This document shows, piece by piece, positions 60,491-64,000 of a DNA stretch of 64,000 nucleotides (positions within the stretch are counted from its first letter, which is position 1; every line of letters starts with the position of its first letter). A program made the position numbers and the translations under genes. The notes beneath the pieces were generated by a model. That model did not search any database, was not told the DNA's origin, and saw only the letters and a list, made by a program, of their open reading frames with translations. This DNA comes from Sva-07 sp963715825 (GTDB taxonomy: Bacteria; Actinomycetota; Acidimicrobiia; Acidimicrobiales; Ilumatobacteraceae), in assembly GCA_963715825.1 (NCBI GenBank), contig CAVQSI010000013.1, positions 1-64,000 of the forward strand, in the 5' to 3' direction.

Positions 60491-63123
60491 CGCAACGGCC
60501 CCAGTTCGACCAATCGCAACACCACCCGGTCGTCGTCGCGAGACGCGTCCAGGTCGACGATCGCCTCGATCCGCCACTCGTTGGAGTCCTCCGGATCGTG
60601 CAGGATCTGCGTCACCCGGCCGGTCGATCGGTCGTAGTGGAACAACTCGCCCGAGCGTGCCGTCGGGTCATCGAGCACGTCACCGAACTCGTCGCGATAT
60701 GCCGCCATTGCGACGATCACGTCCTCACCGGACTGCCAACGGTCGCGATCGGCGGCGTCGGCGACGATCTCGTCGTAACCGTTGCGCCGCGCCAGGCGCT
60801 GCACCCAGTCGAACGCCCGGTTGCGCACCATCACCCGGAACGCCCGGTCGTCGTCGACGATCGAACGCTCACCGGTCGGCAACGCCGGGCGGAGATCCTC
60901 GACCGAGTCGAGCTCATCGGGATGCAGGAGCCGCTCCCACTCGTCGATCAAGCTCGAGTCGACGTGGCGCACCACGGCGCCGAGCCACGCCACGATGTCG
61001 CCCAGCTCCGGCGTCGCGAGCTCCTCGGGCACGTTCTGGGCGAGGCCCTTGTACACGTCGGACAGGTACCGCAGGACCACACCTTCGGACCGCTTCAACC
61101 CGTAGTCGTTGACGTACTCGCCGAACGTCATCGCCCGCTCGTACATCTCGCGCACGATCGCCTTCGGAGCGACGGTGTCGCCGCCCACCCACGGATGCCG
61201 GGTGCGGAACTCGTTGAAGTTGCCGTAGATCCACGCTGCGTTCGGCTTCGGATACTCCACCTGCGCCAGCCGCTCCATGCGCTCCTCGTACTCGACACCC
61301 GACGACTTCATCTCGGCCATCAACTCGTCCTTGGCCCGCTTCACCTGCGCAGCCAGCACCACACCGGGGTTCTCCTGGACCGACTCGATGATCGTCAACA
61401 TGTTCAGCGCGTGGTCGATCGCATCCCCGGACCCGGACCCGGACTCGGAGCCGGAATTCGACGCCGCCGCCGCTTCGGCCTCGGCGGCGGGGAGTGCAAG
61501 GAGCGCCTCGACCGCCCACAGCGACAGCGGCTGATGGAGCGCGAACTGATCCTGCAGGTCGAAGTTCACCCGCACGCGCCGCCCGTACTCGTCGGGCTCG
61601 TCGGGGAATTCGAGCAGCTCCGCCTCGACCAGCGATCGATAGATCGAGATCGCCCGGCGGATGTGGGCACGCTGGCGCCGCCGGGGCTCGTGGTTGTCGG
61701 TCAACAGGTCCCGCACTGCACGACATCCGTCGACTTCCGTCCCGTCGGGTTCGTGCACGACCGGTCGGTCGAGGAGGTTCATCACCATCTGGTGGCTCAC
61801 CTGGAAGTGCGACTTCAACTCCTCGGGCTCGCCGCCGACGAGCTTGTCGAACGTCTCCTGCGTCCAGTGTGCGTAGCCCCGCTCGGGTTGCTTCTTCTTG
61901 ACGACCTTCTTCTTGCCGCTCGCTGCCGCCTTCTCGCCGAGGCGCTGGTTCTCCACCACGTGCTCGGGCGCCTGCACCCACACGTCGCCACGGTCGTCGA
62001 ACCCCTTGCGCCCTGCCCGTCCGCCGATCTGCGCGAACTCCCGGTTCGAGAGGATCCGCACGCCCGACCCGTCGTACTTGCACAACTGCGTGAACAACAC
62101 CGACCGGATCGGCACGTTCACCCCCACGCCGAGCGTGTCGGTACCGCAGATGATCTTCAACAGCCCCTCCTGAGCGAGCTTCTCGACCAACAGGCGGTAC
62201 TTGGGCAGCAAGCCGGCGTGGTGCACGCCGACGCCGGCGGTGATGAACCGTCGCAGGTCCTTGCCGATCGGGGAGTCGAAGCGGAACCCGGCCAATGCCT
62301 CTTTGACCGCCGTCTTCTCGGTCTTGCTCAGCGGGTCGAGCGCCAGGTAGTTCTGCGCCGCCTCGGTCGCGTCCTTCTGCGTGAAGTGCACGAGGTAGAT
62401 CGGCGCCCGGCCGGACTCCAACAGCTGCGTCACGCTGTTGTGCAACGTGCTCGTCCGGTACTCGAAGTCGAGCGGCACCGGCCGCTGCACCGACTTCACG
62501 ATCGTCGTGTCGCGCCCGGTCCTCTGGGTGAGGTCCTGGCGGAAGAACTCGACGTTGCCGAGCGTCGCCGACATCAACAGGAACTGTGTGTTCGGCAGTT
62601 CCAGGAGCGGCACCTGCCAGGCCCACCCACGTTGCGGGTCGCCGTAGTAGTGGAACTCGTCGACGACGGCGAGGTCGACCGGTGCCTCCCGACCGTCACG
62701 CAGTGCCCAGTTGGCGAGGATCTCCTGCGTGCAGCAGATGATCGGCGCGTCGGGGTTGACCGCGGCGTCGCCGGTGACCATCCCGACCTGGTCGGATCCG
62801 AACTCGCGGCACAGTGCGAAGAACTTCTCGCTGACCAGCGCCTTGATCGGCGCGGTGTACACGCTGCGCTTGCCCTCCGCCAGCGCGGCGAAGTGGGCGG
62901 CTGCGGCGACCAGCGACTTGCCCGACCCGGTCGGCGTGTTGAGGATCACGTGGTTGCCGAGGACGACCTCGAACACCGCCTCCTCCTGCGCCGCGTACAT
63001 CTCGATCCCGAGTTCGCCGACGTAGTCGGTGAAGCCACTCAGGATCGCGTCGCCGTCGATCGTGCCATCGCCCAGCCGGGCGCCCGGCCCCGGAAGGTGG
63101 CGGATCAGCGGCGGGTCGGGCAC
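60487..63123 (-). CDS. Ski2-like DEAD/DEAH helicase with DUF3516
   Basis: An 878-residue superfamily 2 RNA helicase-like ATPase. Motif I NTPTGSGKSLVAAA, motif Ia TAPIKALVSEK, motif II VVDEFHYY, motif III LLMSATLGN, motif V TDTLGVGVNVPIR and motif VI FAQIGGRAGRKGFDD are all present. The C-terminal 400 residues match DUF3516. An unusual Lys-rich stretch (SGKKKVVKKKQPERG) and an Ala/Glu plus Ser/Gly low-complexity insert (near residues 545-565) are noted. Actinobacterial relatives are poorly studied. It starts 11 nt after a lipoprotein gene and is coupled to the NUDIX gene. Confidence 0.9.
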   Translation of the reverse strand: MPDPPLIRHLPGPGARLGDGTIDGDAILSGFTDYVGELGIEMYAAQEEAVFEVVLGNHVILNTPTGSGKSLVAAAAHFAALAEGKRSVYTAPIKALVSEKFFALCREFGSDQVGMVTGDAAVNPDAPIICCTQEILANWALRDGREAPVDLAVVDEFHYYGDPQRGWAWQVPLLELPNTQFLLMSATLGNVEFFRQDLTQRTGRDTTIVKSVQRPVPLDFEYRTSTLHNSVTQLLESGRAPIYLVHFTQKDATEAAQNYLALDPLSKTEKTAVKEALAGFRFDSPIGKDLRRFITAGVGVHHAGLLPKYRLLVEKLAQEGLLKIICGTDTLGVGVNVPIRSVLFTQLCKYDGSGVRILSNREFAQIGGRAGRKGFDDRGDVWVQAPEHVVENQRLGEKAAASGKKKVVKKKQPERGYAHWTQETFDKLVGGEPEELKSHFQVSHQMVMNLLDRPVVHEPDGTEVDGCRAVRDLLTDNHEPRRRQRAHIRRAISIYRSLVEAELLEFPDEPDEYGRRVRVNFDLQDQFALHQPLSLWAVEALLALPAAEAEAAAASNSGSESGSGSGDAIDHALNMLTIIESVQENPGVVLAAQVKRAKDELMAEMKSSGVEYEERMERLAQVEYPKPNAAWIYGNFNEFRTRHPWVGGDTVAPKAIVREMYERAMTFGEYVNDYGLKRSEGVVLRYLSDVYKGLAQNVPEELATPELGDIVAWLGAVVRHVDSSLIDEWERLLHPDELDSVEDLRPALPTGERSIVDDDRAFRVMVRNRAFDWVQRLARRNGYDEIVADAADRDRWQSGEDVIVAMAAYRDEFGDVLDDPTARSGELFHYDRSTGRVTQILHDPEDSNEWRIEAIVDLDASRDDDRVVLRLVELGPLR

Positions 63124-63134
63124 GCCGGTCGCGA

Positions 63135-63590
63135 TCAGCCGCAGGTGTCGTTCAGGACGGAGACGACGGCGCTCGCTGCACTGACCACGTCACCAACGGC
63201 AGTGGCGACGCCCGCGGCGTTGGCCGCCGAGATGTCGTCACCGAGGGCCTCGATCGACTCGTTGAGGCTGTCGACCGAGTCGCCGAGCGCGTTCACTTCT
63301 TCCTCGGCCACCTCGGCGCCGGCTGCCCGCAGGTCGGCGACATCCTGCTGGATGGTGTCGAACCGCTCGGTGAGCCCGTCGAGCCCGCCCGTGATGAGGT
63401 CGACGCTCGCCAGGTCGCTGACATCGGACTGCAGCGTCTCGCCGGCGGCGCAGAACTGCTCCTCGGGTGAGGCGCCCTCGTCGTTGTCGCTTCCGCAGCC
63501 GGCCGCGGCGGCGGCCAGCAACACGACGGCGGCAACGCTCCCGCCGACGCGGGCGAGCGGGCGGGAAGTGGCTCGTGACGTGGGGGTCAT
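63135..63590 (-). CDS. Small coiled-coil lipoprotein (151 aa)
   Basis: Signal sequence GSVAAVVLLAAAAAGC with lipobox AAGC, then a mature part made largely of heptad-like helices (TLQSDVSDLASVDLITGG, LNESIEALGDDISAAN) bracketed by Cys residues (FCAAGE and the terminal NDTCG), which may form a disulfide. Not recognised as a named family. ATG 63590 has TAGCGT 7 nt upstream, so it probably starts the transcript that continues into the helicase and NUDIX genes. Confidence 0.65.
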   Translation of the reverse strand: MTPTSRATSRPLARVGGSVAAVVLLAAAAAGCGSDNDEGASPEEQFCAAGETLQSDVSDLASVDLITGGLDGLTERFDTIQQDVADLRAAGAEVAEEEVNALGDSVDSLNESIEALGDDISAANAAGVATAVGDVVSAASAVVSVLNDTCG

Positions 63591-63597
63591 GTTCGTG

Positions 63598-63603
63598 ACG
63601 CTA
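63598..63603 (-). promoter_or_regulatory. Leaderless -10 box of the lipoprotein-helicase-NUDIX unit
   Basis: Minus-strand TAGCGT lies exactly 7 nt before ATG 63590. Confidence 0.5.
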
Positions 63604-63625
63604 TCCAGCCGACAGCCCGGAGCCC

Positions 63626-64000
63626 TCAGACCCTCGCCGGCCGACCGAACCGGGCATCGAGCGGTTCCGCGATCCGAACCAGCGCTTGCCCGCTGGGCAT
63701 CGACAGTCGACGTGCGATCACGGCGGTGTCATCGAGTTCGACGATGCTCGCTGCTCGGAGTGTCCACGGTGGGTGGTCGACCGGATGGTGGCGGAGTTGG
63801 CCGCGCCACTCGGCGACGGTGCCCCACCGTGCGGTGAGAAACTCGTCGAGTGCCGTCGGCTCGATGGGTTCGCCCGCCTCGACGACCAGTCGGGTCGTGG
63901 CAGCGGGGGAGCGCGGCCAGCGGCGGCGCGTCGTTTCGTAGGTCCATCGGTCGCCGGTCCGGTCGATCGACATCGTCGACCACACGTAGGGGAACCCGAT
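63626..64000 (-). CDS. DUF2071 (YqjF-like) protein, 5' end outside window
   Basis: The C-terminal 124 residues of a DUF2071/YqjF-like protein, of unknown function. Family signatures are GFPYVWSTMSIDRTGD at the window edge, DEFLTARWGTVAEWRG, and HHPVDHPPWTLRAASIV. The reading frame is open to the last base of the window, so the start lies beyond it. It ends 35 nt before the lipoprotein ATG on the same strand, though the TAGCGT box suggests a separate promoter there. Confidence 0.75.
   Translation of the reverse strand: MGFPYVWSTMSIDRTGDRWTYETTRRRWPRSPAATTRLVVEAGEPIEPTALDEFLTARWGTVAEWRGQLRHHPVDHPPWTLRAASIVELDDTAVIARRLSMPSGQALVRIAEPLDARFGRPARV

Overview
The window is a 64 kb piece of a high-GC genome with dense, often overlapping genes (ATGA, GTGA and TGATG junctions), many GTG starts and almost no non-coding space. 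The gene families point to an actinobacterium: SCO6745 family, TIGR03084, DUF222/HNH endonuclease, DUF3516 helicase, DUF2855, and AtuA with a biotin-dependent carboxylase. The closest guess is a marine or aquatic Acidimicrobiia such as an Ilumatobacter relative; that placement is inference from gene content. No tRNA, rRNA, CRISPR array, transposase or phage gene was found.

Layout. (1) 1-8.5 kb, + strand: a translationally coupled catabolic operon with two sulfatases (one fused to a DJ-1/PfpI domain), an MBL hydrolase, a haloalkane dehalogenase, SCO6745, SRPBCC and DABB proteins, then DUF1697. (2) 8.7-17.3 kb: LysE exporter, small membrane protein, SDR plus SdsA-like alkylsulfatase, DUF2855, RlmI-like methyltransferase, DUF2207-like membrane protein and MscS. 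(3) 17.3-32.8 kb: an exopolysaccharide locus. Ugd and UXS make UDP-glucuronate and UDP-xylose, a single protein combines a Wzx-like flippase with a Wzy/ligase-like half, and a Wzz/CpsD-like protein lacks its P-loop. A large fibrinogen-like/FN3 surface protein, an APH-fold kinase, a GT4, a PAPS sulfotransferase, a priming sugar transferase and a WecG/TagA transferase complete it. The product is probably a sulfated, uronate/xylose-containing glycan. (4) 32.9-37.9 kb: ClC channel, a BCCP-carboxyltransferase fusion, a lipoprotein and an MBL hydrolase. (5) 38-45 kb: a lipid module of PlsC, a LarA-like protein, a medium-chain dehydrogenase and a fatty-acyl reductase-HAD fusion, divergent from a TetR regulator with a 16-bp palindromic operator between them. 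(6) 45-51 kb: Ddl and MurF back to back, an MFS exporter, epoxide hydrolase and TIGR03084. (7) 51.3-56.8 kb: acyl-CoA carboxylase beta and alpha plus AtuA. (8) 56.9-64 kb: DUF222/HNH, lipoproteins, a NUDIX hydrolase coupled to a Ski2-like helicase, and a partial DUF2071 gene.

Two properties cut across the window. Many genes not coupled to an upstream gene have a TANNNT box 6-8 nt before the start codon, the signature of leaderless transcription, and this corrects at least two start codons. Single-base frameshifts break ten genes, all in 0-14.3 kb and 27.5-29.4 kb and none elsewhere. Several sit in short homopolymers, so they look more like assembly errors than pseudogenes. Gene coordinates below span the reconstructed genes.

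Long palindromes with little or no U-tract follow the stop codons of several genes within 3-12 nt, twice as tandem pairs. They are the main unexplained non-coding structure here.
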